Shown here: one piece after another, positions 1-30,959 of the stretch
Layout of the letters: each line of letters opens with the position of its first letter
Numbering within the stretch: the first letter of the stretch is position 1
Assembly: GCA_947650365.1 (NCBI GenBank)
Contig: OX393551.1
Span: 63,787,644-63,851,643 of the forward strand
DNA from: Chamaelirium japonicum
Lineage: Eukaryota; Streptophyta; Magnoliopsida; Liliales; Melanthiaceae
Reading direction: 5' to 3'
Length of the DNA stretch: 64,000 bases
The notes under the pieces: model-generated
Databases searched by the model: none
What the model was told of the DNA's origin: nothing
The model's input: only the letters and a program-made list of their open reading frames with translations
Program-made: the position numbers and the translations under genes

Positions 1-20
1 ATATTCCTTTTCTTTCCCAG

Positions 21-19582
<19,562 letters not shown>

Positions 19583-20400
19583 GTGTAAGTAAAGATACTG
19601 CTGGGATCTTTTCGAGATGTGGCATTTTGGAAGGGGGGGAAAATGGATTCTACAGCAATTTGATTTCTTAATGTGGGTTGTAACTTCCAAGTTTGATCCA
19701 TCAAGATGGGGACAACTTGTGTCAGATTGGACCGTTCGATGCAGAATCAGCGGTCAGGATGCCCGCATTGCACTTGGCAAGAAAACGGTCTGCCAATGAA
19801 TCTAAAAGGCCAGTTGGCAGGTAGGGAGATTTACTTTGTTGATTACTGCAGTAGAACAATGGGAAAAAAAAGCTGAATGCAGTAATCTGAAAGCACAAGC
19901 AACTGAAGCTGGATAGGAGGCTTGCATATGTTGTCAGCACGCCGGTAACCTTCATGTGCCTATAAGTTTAACTAGTTTTGACACAAGATATTGGGTGCGT
20001 TTGGGATCTGGTTAGAAAGTTGGTTTTTCCAAAGTTGGATCCCTTCGGCTGCAAGCCTACTGGCGAGATATTAGAGGCTAGCACACGGGCGTCTTTGTAT
20101 TATTGTGTTGGCACGTGCAAGTTTAATGATATCAGTGTGATTGTTGTCGCATGGCGACGGCCGTTGGTATCAAGACGCTGGCTTGTGAGCCTGCGCCAAG
20201 CTGTCAAGTTGTTTGGGCTGAACATGGTTGGGCATAATGTTTGAGGCCTTCGTGTTGGTGATCAAGCAATGGACTAGTACAGTGGGATACCAAGATCACC
20301 AGTTGTCACCGAATCGTGACCTGCCCAATGTGAGGAACGAACTAAAAAACAAGGTCGTCCCTAAAAACTTTACACCTGAATCAAAAAAACCACCTGCACG
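19583..20400 (+). other. RecQ 3' flank / presumed 3' UTR
   Basis: No canonical AATAAA was found within 400 bases of the stop, so the transcript end is undefined. No other gene is seen. Confidence 0.4.
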
Positions 20401-21200
20401 AAATTTGAGAGTAAGCATCATAGATACAAGATAACCACAAGCAAAACACCAAAAAGAAACACAGGAATTACAGAGGTTTAGTAATTTGACTACGTCCTCT
20501 TTCCGTCACACCGATTCCACTACCTTCAGTAAGCTAGAGCAAGCCTCTCAATTACAAGGAATGATCTCACCTCAACCAAGCTTCATGAGAATCCCCAATA
20601 GATGAGCAAGGATTTTTCCCTTATCGATTTCGGAAGCAAGCTCTAGCCGATTAAACAACATTTGCCTCTCTCCAAGAGTAGAGTAGATTAGAGTTAGGTT
20701 TCAACACTCAGGATTTAGAAGATACAACCTTTTTATAGGAACCCCCAAAAGAGGAAGGGAAACAACAAATCGTCGCCTAAAACCCGTGGAGTCGTGTGTG
20801 ATCTTCTGATCCTGGGAGGATCGTCGTGCACACGATCTTCTTGAGCCTGGGAGGATTGTCCCACTTCAGCACGCTTGTAGATATAGGTCGTGCACATGAT
20901 GTGACATTCCAAGTAGTGCACACGACTTCCTGAACTATCAGCAAATGGTCTTCTGCTCCTTGGTCCCGTTAAGCTTCACCTTGGGCTTCTTGCAACTTCC
21001 TCGAACTTGGTCTCCATCTCTCTAACACTTTGTCCTGGATACAAGGTGATGGACTTCACATGGCGGCTGCCATACAATACCAAGATGACATGCATATACA
21101 CTAGTGCATGAAGCATGACACTTATGGAAGTGCACATGATCACATAAGGATGTGTAGTGTCCAACCATGTACCAAAATTAGCAACCATAAAATTTCATTA
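20401..21200 (-). repeat. Possible LTR fragment
   Basis: On the minus strand the stretch around 20420-20540 resembles the R/U5 part of plant LTRs (AACCTCTGTAATTCCTGTGT). Flanking frames are closed and neither end was found. Confidence 0.3.
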
Positions 21201-22216
21201 AGAGACACTCGTGATAGTAGTTGTTTGACCATGGAGTGACTTGTTCATATTGACCGATACTAGTAGACACATGCTTCCATGATCATTGTTAGTGTTGCTT
21301 TTGGATATGGGCGATAATTTGGATATCATTATTTGTCGACAACAAACAAATTTTTTTTAAACTAAGAGTGGCCGCTCATTTCAATAATGTATGTCCAATC
21401 CAAAACTTAAAAAAAAAAAGGATTGCTTGAACAAAGTGGGAGATTAATTGTAAGAGCTCATGTGTGTTCGAACATGATCTCAAGTGGTTCATCGCAATCC
21501 ACTCTGTTTGGTTTTCTAACACCGGGTTGGGCTTGCAGTGAGAAAATAAGGATAGTCAAGGATGGTGATCGTCAGATCTGATGTGGTCTCTCTTAACCTT
21601 ATGATCTAATTGATGGGTGATGGTCATTAGGGTTTAATAGGTAGGTGCTGCTTACCTCTATAATAGAGGGACGCCTCTCCTCTCCCTCGCGCACGTACAA
21701 CGCTTATCGAAAAGCGAGAGTAGAGAGGAGAAGACAATGTCCTCTGGAAGCGATGATCGTTACGAAACACGAAGGTGTGATCCACCTTTCTCAATCTAGA
21801 ACAGACCTAGATCTCGGATTGGAGTTATCAAACTCCTTACACAAGTTTCATTATTATTATTATTTTATGTAGCTCTGATGTTATCCAGCCTTTACTTTCT
21901 TTTGTTGTAAGTATTTACTATAGTCCAAATGAATCCAGATTAGACTGATCATATTTCTTGGGATTACCATTAATCGATCAGTCATCATTTGACTAACTTT
22001 GACTTTCATGAGCACGAATTTTGGAAAACAATATCCATTTTAGTGTCAACAAACGGGTTCGCATCCCCCATCTAAGGGCCAAACTACTAGTGCACCGCAC
22101 TCTCGGGTGCAACAGGGTCTGCCAGATCACTGCCACATGGGCAGCACATCACTAGTCACCAGGCACAAGGAGGCACCAACCACTGCCCAAGTAAAGTCCT
22201 TAATAGTCGATCACCA
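21201..22216. other. Intergenic, no recognised gene
   Basis: Holds an ATT microsatellite near 21850 and an LTR-like TATAATAGAGGG patch near 21660. Nothing firmer can be said. Confidence 0.35.
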
Positions 22217-22637
22217 TGGTTCGGGGTCCAGCCATCGACATTTGTTATTTCCGTCCTTTTGGTTGGTTCCGGATTGTTGAGATCTAAAGGTCATCGAAGA
22301 ACCCCAGGGGGCTCCTATCATAAGGACCGGATGATCAATCAGGTGGGGATAGGTGTCGATGGCTGGACCCTAAACCACGGTGATTCCGTGGTTTGGGATG
22401 ACTATTTTAAGTCATTCGCTGCAACTATATGCGAATGACTTGAAATAGTCATCCCGAACCACGGAATCACCGTGGTTCGGGGTCCAGCCATCGACACCTG
22501 TCTCTACCCGTTTGATCACCGGTCCTTATGATTGGAGCCCCCTGGGGTTCTCCCGGTGGCCTATAGATCTCAACAATTCAAAACCGTCCAAAGAGACGAA
22601 AATAACAAGTGTCGATGGCCAGTGACACCGTGGTTTG
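22217..22637. mobile_element. Long fold-back MITE
   Basis: A palindrome of about 420 bp centred near 22430. Inner arms ATTCCGTGGTTTGGGATGAC and the inverse, then GGTGTCGATGGCTGG and the inverse, then CATCGACATTTGTTATTT and a near inverse. No coding potential. Outermost 10-20 bp are divergent, so the exact ends are approximate. Confidence 0.75.
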
Positions 22638-22862
22638 GGAAATGAATCCACATGTTGAGATTGATTCATTTCTCTTATCCTTTAACCCCTTAGGTGATAC
22701 CGATGGACGTAGTTCAGCCAATCCGAGACCAAGCGGAGATTACTAATGGGTGGGGCCACATACTGCATTTTGTACAACAACAGACTATTTGATGCTCGCA
22801 ACCCCCAAAAAAAAATCACTGTTTGATGCGGAGTAGGATCCGTACAAACATCCAGTCCGGAC

Positions 22863-23187
22863 TGTGCGATTTCCTCTATTCCAAAACCTTGGTATTGAGA
22901 CGAGATCCCATCATTCATATAAGGATCGTTTCTGCCCTCTACTTTTCCGAGGTTAGACTAATCCTCCAACACTCCCCCTCACGTGCATGCCAATCTTTTT
23001 GTGGTCCTTATAACGTGGATGATAGATGTGTGGGGACCACACTCAACAGGTGAGTGAAACGCTTAGGCTCTGATATCATGTGAGATTTTTTCCATCCCAA
23101 AACCTAGGTATTGAGATGAGGTCCCATCATACATATAAGGATCGTTTCCGCGCTTTAATTTACCGAGGTGGGACTAATCCCCCAACA
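22863..23187 (-). mobile_element. Complete TRIM/SMART-type miniature LTR retrotransposon
   Basis: Two 109-bp LTRs (22863-22971 and 23079-23187; TG...CA ends, about 17 mismatches) enclose 107 bp. A 5-bp duplication CGGAC lies at 22858-22862 and 23188-23192. On the minus strand a primer site TGATATCAGAGC (like the initiator-Met site TGGTATCAGAGC) abuts the right LTR, and a purine tract GAGGGGGAG abuts the left LTR. At 325 bp it is near the lower size limit of LTR elements and encodes nothing. Confidence 0.9.
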
Positions 23188-23377
23188 CGGACTTGTAAGA
23201 CTCGAATAAAGTACTGAATAGAGAGGAGCTTATCCTAGATTTACGAGGCGAGTATTGCAGAGTCGCAGGCCGACAGCTCGCGACAGACTGCTTGTCCGAC
23301 GCCCCCAAATAATCTCTCGCTCGCTCTAGACTTTACCCCTCCCCAACCTCGATGCTTCTTTTTTCTTCTTTTTTCCT

Positions 23378-23551
23378 ATGGAAGAATCCTCACTCAAGCG
23401 ACCAAGAACTATTCAGAACTTTCTCATAGCGGAGCAGATCCAACAACCACATCGGAGACTAGGAACCACCACCACCGACGCCCCTATTCCTTCCCTCCTT
23501 TCCCCGATTGGTGGATGCCTCGCGGTGACCACTTCTCTACACTCCATTTAA
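23378..23551 (+). CDS. Small ORF of unknown status (57 aa)
   Basis: ATG after a pyrimidine-rich, 5'-UTR-like stretch opens MEESSLKRPRTIQNFL and runs to a TAA. It could be the first exon of a lost gene, but I recognise no family and see no convincing downstream exon. Chance ORF remains likely. Confidence 0.15.
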   Translation: MEESSLKRPRTIQNFLIAEQIQQPHRRLGTTTTDAPIPSLLSPIGGCLAVTTSLHSI

Positions 23552-24412
23552 GCATTGATTTCTTTGTTCAAGATATGTTTGTTTTAGGGATTAAGTGGAT
23601 ATATGTTCTATTTGGAGTGACATATATAAGGACTTGGATGATTTATTAACTAATATTTCATTCAAAATGATTGAAATTGGTAGTTAATTAGGCTAAGTTG
23701 AACCAATATTGAGTATGTGAACAAGCGAACATATAAGTTATAGAGAAAAAAATTTGACGATCGGCTTTGATGATCAGAATTATGACCTGCCAACATACCC
23801 ACATAAGGGGTAAGGAGGTAATTTGAAGAGGCTAGGGAGATAATTTTCATTGATGTTCCGGTGGATGAGGCGCAATGCCACTGGCCGGTCGTAATTCCGA
23901 TGGTCACTTTTTTTTCTCTCTAAGTTATAAGTGAAAGCAAATGAAAATCAATGAAAATATAAATCAATGGAACTCATTTAATCATAGATATTTTATTTTT
24001 TAGTTATGACAATTATTCCACATCAAATATTTATGTTAGAATAGTTGGAAGCATGATATTTGATACTTTTATGATCCAAAGCCGATAACAAATGTAACAA
24101 TTTTTTATGGTAATGAACCACTTTGTGTGATAATAATACTAATTGATTATTTAAATTTAAAATTTTAATATTATTTTATATATTTCTTTTTATCCTTAAA
24201 ATTGTGTAATAAAGTACAAAAAAGTATTGACATTATCACTTGGATGGTGCCCCCTTGTACCCATTTCTCAAAGTATGAATGGAGACCCATGCGGCATAAA
24301 TAATAAATCGATCTAGTTATTCATTTGGATGGTGCCCCCTTGTACCCATTTCTCAAAGGCCAATTATAATGATAATTTCTATTTATTTTGGTAGGAAGTA
24401 CGGGGCTTCTAG
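23552..24412. other. Intergenic; contains a 39-bp direct repeat
   Basis: The segment TTGGATGGTGCCCCCTTGTA with its following bases occurs at about 24240 and again at about 24327. Otherwise AT-rich and featureless. Confidence 0.5.
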
Positions 24413-24900
24413 TCATGACGTCTCAACCTTGAAAATAGAGAGAGCATTATAATTATTCATCTGCAGTTTCTCCGACAACACTAGAGAAGAAATGCAGAGG
24501 GGGATAGAGGAGGAGAAGAACCCGACCCGATCCCGAATAGATTTCTTAGCTAATGCATCCGCACAACCATTAAGAATTCTCTTTACATGAGAGAATTTGC
24601 ATGAGGTAAAGCTCCAAAAAATTTGCCTGTAGTCAGATACCAAGTTTTGTATCTGTCATGATGGGGAAAGATCACCATCTTACAGGGAGATTGATAAGGA
24701 CTTTATTGTCTCCTTCGACAATAACCGAGGGAGCATCAAGTTTGAGGAGAGCTCACAGTCCATGAAGAAGTGCACGAGCTTCAATTTCAATACCACTGTA
24801 GGCCTCAAAGATCGCACTCTCAGAAAGGATGTAATTTCCGGTATTGTCTTTGATAATGAAACCAGAGGCAGAGGAAGAAATGTTGGTTGCCCCATCCACG
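24413..24900 (-). pseudogene. LINE-type RNase H relic
   Basis: Minus-strand reading gives SGFIIKDNTGNY and EAYSGIEIEARAL (RNase H strand and Glu-containing helix), then HVKRILNGCADALAKKS (the C-terminal His/Asp motif) in another frame. This is the RNase H domain of plant LINE polyproteins, frameshifted and without the rest of ORF2. Confidence 0.6.
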
Positions 24901-25022
24901 TTGGCCTTAAGCGAGCCCGGGTCCGACGACAACTAGTGGGAAGGATCGGTTGCTTACCAACTCCCTTATCCGGTTATCCCATGGTGGGTGACACTCCTTC
25001 TAATTTTCTCTATGAGAACTGA

Positions 25023-25265
25023 TGAGATAGTCCACCGTTTAGTCCCACATCAGAAGGGGGGGCACCTAACGGCCCCTGGTTTTGGAGTGTGAGGGTATCT
25101 AGGTATCAGAGATGGGCCCGCTTCGGACGCAACCCCCACCAATTGCAATTTGCCACGTATGCTTTCAGTGAGGCTGGATGCTGAGGTAGTCCATGGATTA
25201 GTCCCACATCGAAAGGGAGCACTTAACGGCCACTTCATATACCCTCTATTGACCTCACCTTAGGA
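25023..25265. repeat. Diverged duplicate of a TAGTCCCACATC repeat
   Basis: GATAGTCCACCGTTTAGTCC and GGTAGTCCATGGATTAGTCC, each followed by CCACATC..AA.GG.. and then AACGGCC, lie about 165 bp apart. This may be the two LTRs of a very short element, but no target duplication was found. Confidence 0.35.
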
Positions 25266-25427
25266 CCCAGGTTTTGGGTGTTGAGAATACCTAACAAGAA
25301 CAACATGGGACAAATGTATCAAACAAACTACATAGCTCGGCCGTCCTGTGTAATGGGTCTATTATTATTTTTATAACAGCATGAGATAAGAGAATTAAAA
25401 CCAAATAGCATTCAAATTTATAACAAA

Positions 25428-25432
25428 GCGGG

Positions 25433-25475
<43 letters not shown>

Positions 25476-25500
25476 ACGTGTTCGATCCACGTTCACCGCA
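25428..25500 (+). tRNA. tRNA-Phe(GAA)
   Basis: A 73-base cloverleaf without intron. Acceptor GCGGGGA pairs with the 3' end, the A box is TAGCTCAGTTGGGA, the anticodon stem TCAGA/TCTGA holds loop CTGAAGA with anticodon GAA at 25461-25463, the T-arm is ACGTG-TTCGATC-CACGT, and the discriminator is A. A T-run at 25518 can end Pol III transcription. CCA is not encoded, as expected of a nuclear gene. Confidence 0.96.
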
Positions 25501-25777
25501 TGAAATAAACTTTGTAATTTTTTTTAAATCGTCCGTTGGCCGGTGAGTTGCCGTGCATCCAAATATTGTTACATTCCTTTAGGGTGTTCCTACTTGGCAG
25601 TTGGCACCCACCATCTATTTATTTTATTTTAATTTATTTTTACATGTTCTTAGCAATTTTTTGCTTGAGCACCTGCTATTACACACCACACATAAGCTGC
25701 CATTTGTGGACCTCATTACGCCAAAGCTATGTTCGAAGGAGACAACAAGATAAATGAGATGTTTGGATGCTTGCTGT

Positions 25778-26233
25778 TAGGGCTGGCAATTTCGGACCCG
25801 ACACGGCAGACTCGACACGAAGTTAGCAGGTCTGGGACAGGGCTAAACGGGTTCGTCGGGTCGTAAATGGGTCGACACGATAGACCCGTTTAATAAACGG
25901 GTCAGGTCTGGACACGGGACCCGGGACCCGGGAAGACCCGTTTAGTATTCAACGGGTCGGGTCTACCCGCAATCCGATACTATAATATATAATACCAGCG
26001 GGTCTTTCGGGTCGAGTCGGATTGGGTCGGATCGGGTCAACTGAATAGTCCTGGGTGATAAACGGGTCTTACCGGGTCTTATCGGGTCTACCCGTTTATT
26101 AGCGGGTCGGGTACGGGTTTAGGATCTAGACACGATTAGTTAAACGGGTCGGGTCCGGGTCTGGGGTTTTTTGGACACGAACCCGACTAGACACGACACG
26201 AACCCGACACGACCCAACCCATTGTCACCCCTA
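25778..26233. mobile_element. hAT-like MITE rich in CGGGTC repeats
   Basis: Termini TTAGGGCTGGCAAT and ATTGTCACCCCTA are imperfect inverses. An 8-bp duplication, CTTGCTGT / CTTGCCGT with one mismatch, flanks them at 25770-25777 and 26234-26241. The interior is packed with CGGGTC/GACCCG words in both orientations. Noncoding. Confidence 0.72.
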
Positions 26234-27600
26234 CTTGCCGTGGTTTGACACAATGTGGAGAGAACCATGGGCGGAGCTACATGAGGGCGAGGGGGGATAG
26301 CTGCCCCCCCCCCCCCCCCCCCCCCCCTCTCTCTTTATAGCTGTTCAAAGAAGTGCAACAAGGGGTTAACTCGATCGAGTAATTCTTTTTAGGGGGACTT
26401 AGTGAGAGGTCCCTGCGACCTAACTGAAACCCCCCCCCACCCCCATCGCAGGACCTAACCGAACCCCCCGCCACCATCCCTCACCGCCGCCGACGGACCT
26501 ATGCAAACTGGGAAAAATAAAGCAAGCTCATGGATTCAGTTAATTTTTTTTTCACATTACCGAAGTGTTCCGTTTGAAGCTTTCTAATTAGATAAATAAA
26601 AAAATCCATACCTTGTAATCCGATGTTAAGTCTTTACAAGGAATTAAATACTTCTTAGCCATCCTCTTTTCCACACAGATCGGGCCATCATGATGTGCCA
26701 CCTGATCACAGCCATTCGCTGAACCCAGCCCATTTCAATAGGTGAATCACACTTAGCCCCACTAGCAAGTAGCAATTAAATCGACGATTGTGATCAGGTG
26801 CCAAATCTGGATGGCTCGATCAATCTGGAGAACTGGATGGCTGAATAGCATTACTCATCGTTTAAATATGAACTTCTCTTGCATATAAATTTCAATCCCT
26901 TTCATTCTTTGTTATTAATAATTAAGCCAAAAATGATATTGTAAAAGTCTAGTTATGCAAACTTACGGCATTTCCGCCCTTGAGATTATTCTTCACATAA
27001 TGTCCTTAGACTCAAAGCAACGTCAACTCGTAAGTAAGTGGAAACGAAAAGAACACGTAGGTTGCGTTCTTTTGCGCAGAGATGGGCAACGAAAATAAAC
27101 CGAACGGTGAAAATGGCTTCTTTTCCATCATTCTCCGTTGTTCTTTTGTATCTCAATTGGGGTTGAAACGAATCCACCTGTGGACTTCATTTCCTCATTT
27201 TGGGCGGATATGAAGTCTAAAATGGGAGGAAACGACATTTCCTTCCGATGAAGAAAATCCGAAAGGGGCGAGAGAATAGTAAGTGAAACAGTTGTAGGGG
27301 CTGATCATGTGACGTGCATCTCACAGTCGTCCGATGAACTCACCATCGAAGGGTGGATAACACGTGGCAGTGGATGCAGACACCATGGCAGGAGAATCGC
27401 ACCTGGTCTGGAAATTTGTGTGCCTCGTCGTCAACATCCACCGCTAACTGCGATCCTTCTTACAATGGTGAGTGCATCGGATGGCTCTCCGCTGTGTTTC
27501 ACCACATCTGCCCCTACAACGGTTTCACTAAATATTTTCTCTGTTAGTTACTGTTGGGGGTGAGGCAACGCCACAACGATGAATCCAAATAGTCTGAACT
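26234..27600. other. Intergenic, no recognised gene
   Basis: Contains a poly(C) run at about 26305-26327, C-rich patches near 26430-26475, and a short inverted pair (CACCTGATCACA near 26697 and TGTGATCAGGTG near 26790). No coding or RNA gene was recognised. Confidence 0.45.
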
Positions 27601-27608
27601 CCATTCTC

Positions 27609-28137
27609 TAGGTGTGTGCATCGGTTCAAAACCAACCTATTTAGGCAAAACCGAAACCGATCCAACCTTGGTCAATTTTGCTGATTTTTAATCCGATCCA
27701 AACCAAACTGAGATTGGAATCCAATCCGATCCGATCCAATTAAAGTCGGTTTGGGTTGGATTGGATGGTCGGTTTGGACTTTGGACCATATTTTTTTTGG
27801 ACTTTCCCCCTCTTCTATTAGGACCTAATCTTAACTTAAAAATAATAATTGTAATAAAATCATTAGGCTTAAATAAGATTTTTAACTGATTTTGAGTCAT
27901 CCTACAGTATTGCAAGGGTTTAAGAAGACATGGTATATTTAATAAAATATTATATATCTATACATATGTCGGTTCGGTTTAGGTCGATCAGTTTTAAATA
28001 TACAAATATCACAACCAATCCAATCAAGTTGGTTTTTAAAAACTCAATCCAATATGATCCATTGAGTGTAGAAACCGATCAAAATTGGTCAGTTTGATTT
28101 GGTTGGGTCGGGTTGGTTTGGATCCTGCACACCCCTA
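27609..28137. mobile_element. hAT-like MITE with perfect 8-bp duplication
   Basis: Flanked by CCATTCTC at 27601-27608 and 28138-28145. Ends are TAGGTGTGTGCA and TGCACACCCCTA, an inverse pair with one mismatch. The interior has GGTTTGG/CCAAACC words in opposite orientation. 529 bp, noncoding. Confidence 0.82.
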
Positions 28138-28396
28138 CCATTCTCTTTAGAAACGCTCTCACTTTTGTTGTATGTGCTCCTTGTTCTAGTCGTCCATTGA
28201 ATCTATACCTGGTCGATAAATTGCACTCCACCACAACCAGCAAGCAAAAGACGGGTGTGATGGCCCTAACGACATTGGCTCCTGCTTGGCACTTGATCAT
28301 AGCCACCTCTTTTGTATGTACCAAAATCAGCTCTGCCAAATTCGGTAATGAGAACCCATAACCAATACTCAATCTTTGAAAATATTGACATACCAA

Positions 28397-28561
28397 CTCG
28401 ACAACCCAATTGGTCAAAAATGCAGCCCGACAGTCCTATCAGACAAAACGAGTCGACGACCCAGTCGGTCGAAAATACAGCTCGACAATCTGGTCGATCA
28501 AAAGTGCAGCTCGATGGCTTGATTGGTCGAAATGCAGCTCGACGGCCCGATTGAGGTGCCC
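28397..28561. repeat. ~29-bp tandem array
   Basis: Six diverged units of the form TCGACGACCCAGTCGGTCGA plus AAATGCAGC. Inside the putative U3 of the gypsy element. Confidence 0.65.
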
Positions 28562-28615
28562 TAGTAGAAACCCGCCTCATCAAGAAATTAAACCAGGAGA
28601 TTGACACATTTTTGA

Positions 28616-28722
28616 AGACCTGTATTTGGGAGGCCTACATTTGGAAGGCCGGTATTTGGGAGCCTGCATTTGGAAGGCCTGTATTTGGAAGGCCGGTACT
28701 TGGGAGGCCGACATTTTGTTAG
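28616..28722. repeat. ~15-16-bp tandem array
   Basis: Six to seven units of CCTGTATTTGGAAGGC with variation. Same putative LTR. Confidence 0.7.
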
Positions 28723-29158
28723 GTTGGCCAAATTGAGGTGCCGCAGCAGAAATCTTTGGGCTCATGATTTTCACTTGAAGGTGCCCCACAATTCTCGCAC
28801 CAAGCTAGACCTGCAGAAATCTTTGAGTTCGTGAATTTTGCTTGGAAATCCACCCTGATGGCACCCTGTCATGGCTCACTTGTAACCGCCTCGCGATCTT
28901 TGCCTAAGCAGCAGTTAGGGAGTGACAGCCCACATCTCGTGATACGTGGCCGCCCAACAGATCGAAGAAAACCCCAACAATAACTATCCAGCATGCACAT
29001 GCAATCACAGGATGCCACATCACCACCAGCGTGAAATGGCCACGAGCGTTACGAAGGCGTGTTGTCAATCCCACCCCGTGCGGAGCGCCACAGCTGTCAT
29101 TTCCAGCACATATAAAAGGAGGCCCACTGTGGGTGCAAAATCTGGCTAACACCCGACA

Positions 29159-29467
29159 GTGGGACCGACAACCCTGCTTAGGGCCCACGTGGACGATAGT
29201 GGGACCCACAACCCTGCCTGGGGCCCACGGAGATGACGGTGGGGCCCGCAGCCCTGCTTGGGGCCCACGGAGACGACTATAGGATACGCAACCCTGCTTA
29301 GGACCCATGAAGATGACCGTGGGACCCCGCAGTCCTGCTTGGGGCCCATGGAGATGACCGTGGGACCCACAGACCTGCCTAGGGCCCGCGGAGATGACGG
29401 TGGGACCCGCAGCCTTGCCCGGGATCCACGAAGACGACGATGGGGTCCGCAGCCTACGTGGGGCCCA
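29159..29467. repeat. ~40-bp tandem array
   Basis: Eight units beginning GTGGGACCCGCAGCCCTGCT with GGGGCCCACGGAGATGACG following. A TATAAATAGC promoter-like motif follows at about 29534, so this array would sit upstream of the LTR promoter. Confidence 0.75.
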
Positions 29468-29793
29468 TAAACACTATTCGAGGTTTGGTAAATCCCCCTG
29501 AATAGTTACCAAGTTCCAAATATTCCCAAACCTCTATAAATAGCAAACTTGACAAATAATCCAAGGGGGAAAGATTCTAGACCACATTCCTATTTTCTAT
29601 TTTCCAGCACTCCTCGAGCCTTCTAGTGATCAGACTCCATCCAAACATACTCCACCCTCTGTCTATTTGGCACTCCTCGGCCTATGGAGAGTAGCTCTAC
29701 TTCTTCAGAGATAATGGATTCAAAGGTTGCATCTTACCGCACGGAGATGTAGGCTTCGGCCGAACTTCAATTCGTCAACACGTCTTCTGTTAA

Positions 29794-29796
<3 letters not shown>

Positions 29797-29853
<57 letters not shown>

Positions 29854-29869
29854 CCCCCCCCCCCCCCCT
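29797..29869. repeat. (CT)n then poly(C) microsatellite
   Basis: About 26 CT units followed by a run of about 19 C in the gypsy leader. Confidence 0.9.
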
Positions 29870-30959
29870 TTACAGCGTTAGTGTGGGACAGTTCAGTGCT
29901 CGACTGCGCGCCACATCTAGAATGTCATGCAACACCTTTCATCGATTGTTGGAGGGGGACCATACGACGGCTATGATTCTCCCCATAGTTTGGCGCCGTA
30001 TGTAGGATCCTTCCCTATCGACTAGCGACCTCCAGGCTTCCCAGCTCCTTCGATCAAGCAGCAACCACCGATTGTCTGAGCAATCCGTCTGTTTCCTTCA
30101 CTATAACAGAATGGCTAAGACACGACCCGTGGACCAACAGAGGGAAGCAATGTCCATCCAGACATCTAGCATCCTACGACTCTCTTAATGAGTCGTAGGT
30201 TCACGATGAGCCAACAACCTGCTGTAGATTCAAGAAGTCATTGGTCGGCTGATCACGCTGCTCAGACTCAACCTCGGCTGTCTCCTCAACCTGTCAACGA
30301 GATTACTCAGCGCTCGGGGAAAGCACACGTTTCGCTAGTCATCGATCCTTAGGCGACGTACTAGATCACGATGGACGACTTCCAACTCCTCACCTTTATG
30401 AAGCAGAATGCTGCTCTTATAGTTGAGAGAGACTCCCTTCGACTAGTCGCCGCCGAAGCTGGAGCTAATCTCCCGAAGTCGACAACCATCATCAACGACG
30501 GAGTAGCGTCTACCGGTCAATCGACCCATCTTGTGCTCCCTCCTGACGATCTATCGTCAACACTCCGCTATGGTCCCTCAGAACCCTTTTGAGATGACCC
30601 TCGCTCATTCCTCCTAGACCAACAGTCTGTGAGTATCTTGACGATTTTGCTCGTCTCCTCGATCTACTCAGTTTTGAGTCATTCTCCAATTCCTACATCG
30701 CAAGGGATACTCGGAACAGCAGTCGCCACCCCAGAGTCTGACAGCATAGCTACAACGATCGAGCTCTGGCAGAGCATTGGATGGCGAGAGCAACTTCGAT
30801 GCCTTCACTGCCTTCTCTTCTTTCGAGATGCCTCTCAGACTAACGAGGTGATCGTCGAAACACCCACGCCTCCGAGGGACATTTTCATCGATAAATTCTT
30901 CAAGCTCCTTTCCCTCAGAGCTGAAGGACTCCATATTTCCCTAAGTTCAACTACCTAAT

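Noticed and set aside
26690..26800. Possible small MITE
   Set aside because: Only a 12-bp inverted pair was seen, without target duplication or related copies in the window.
29727..30005. ORF with poly-Leu/Ser
   Set aside because: Translation of the (CT)n/poly(C) microsatellite.
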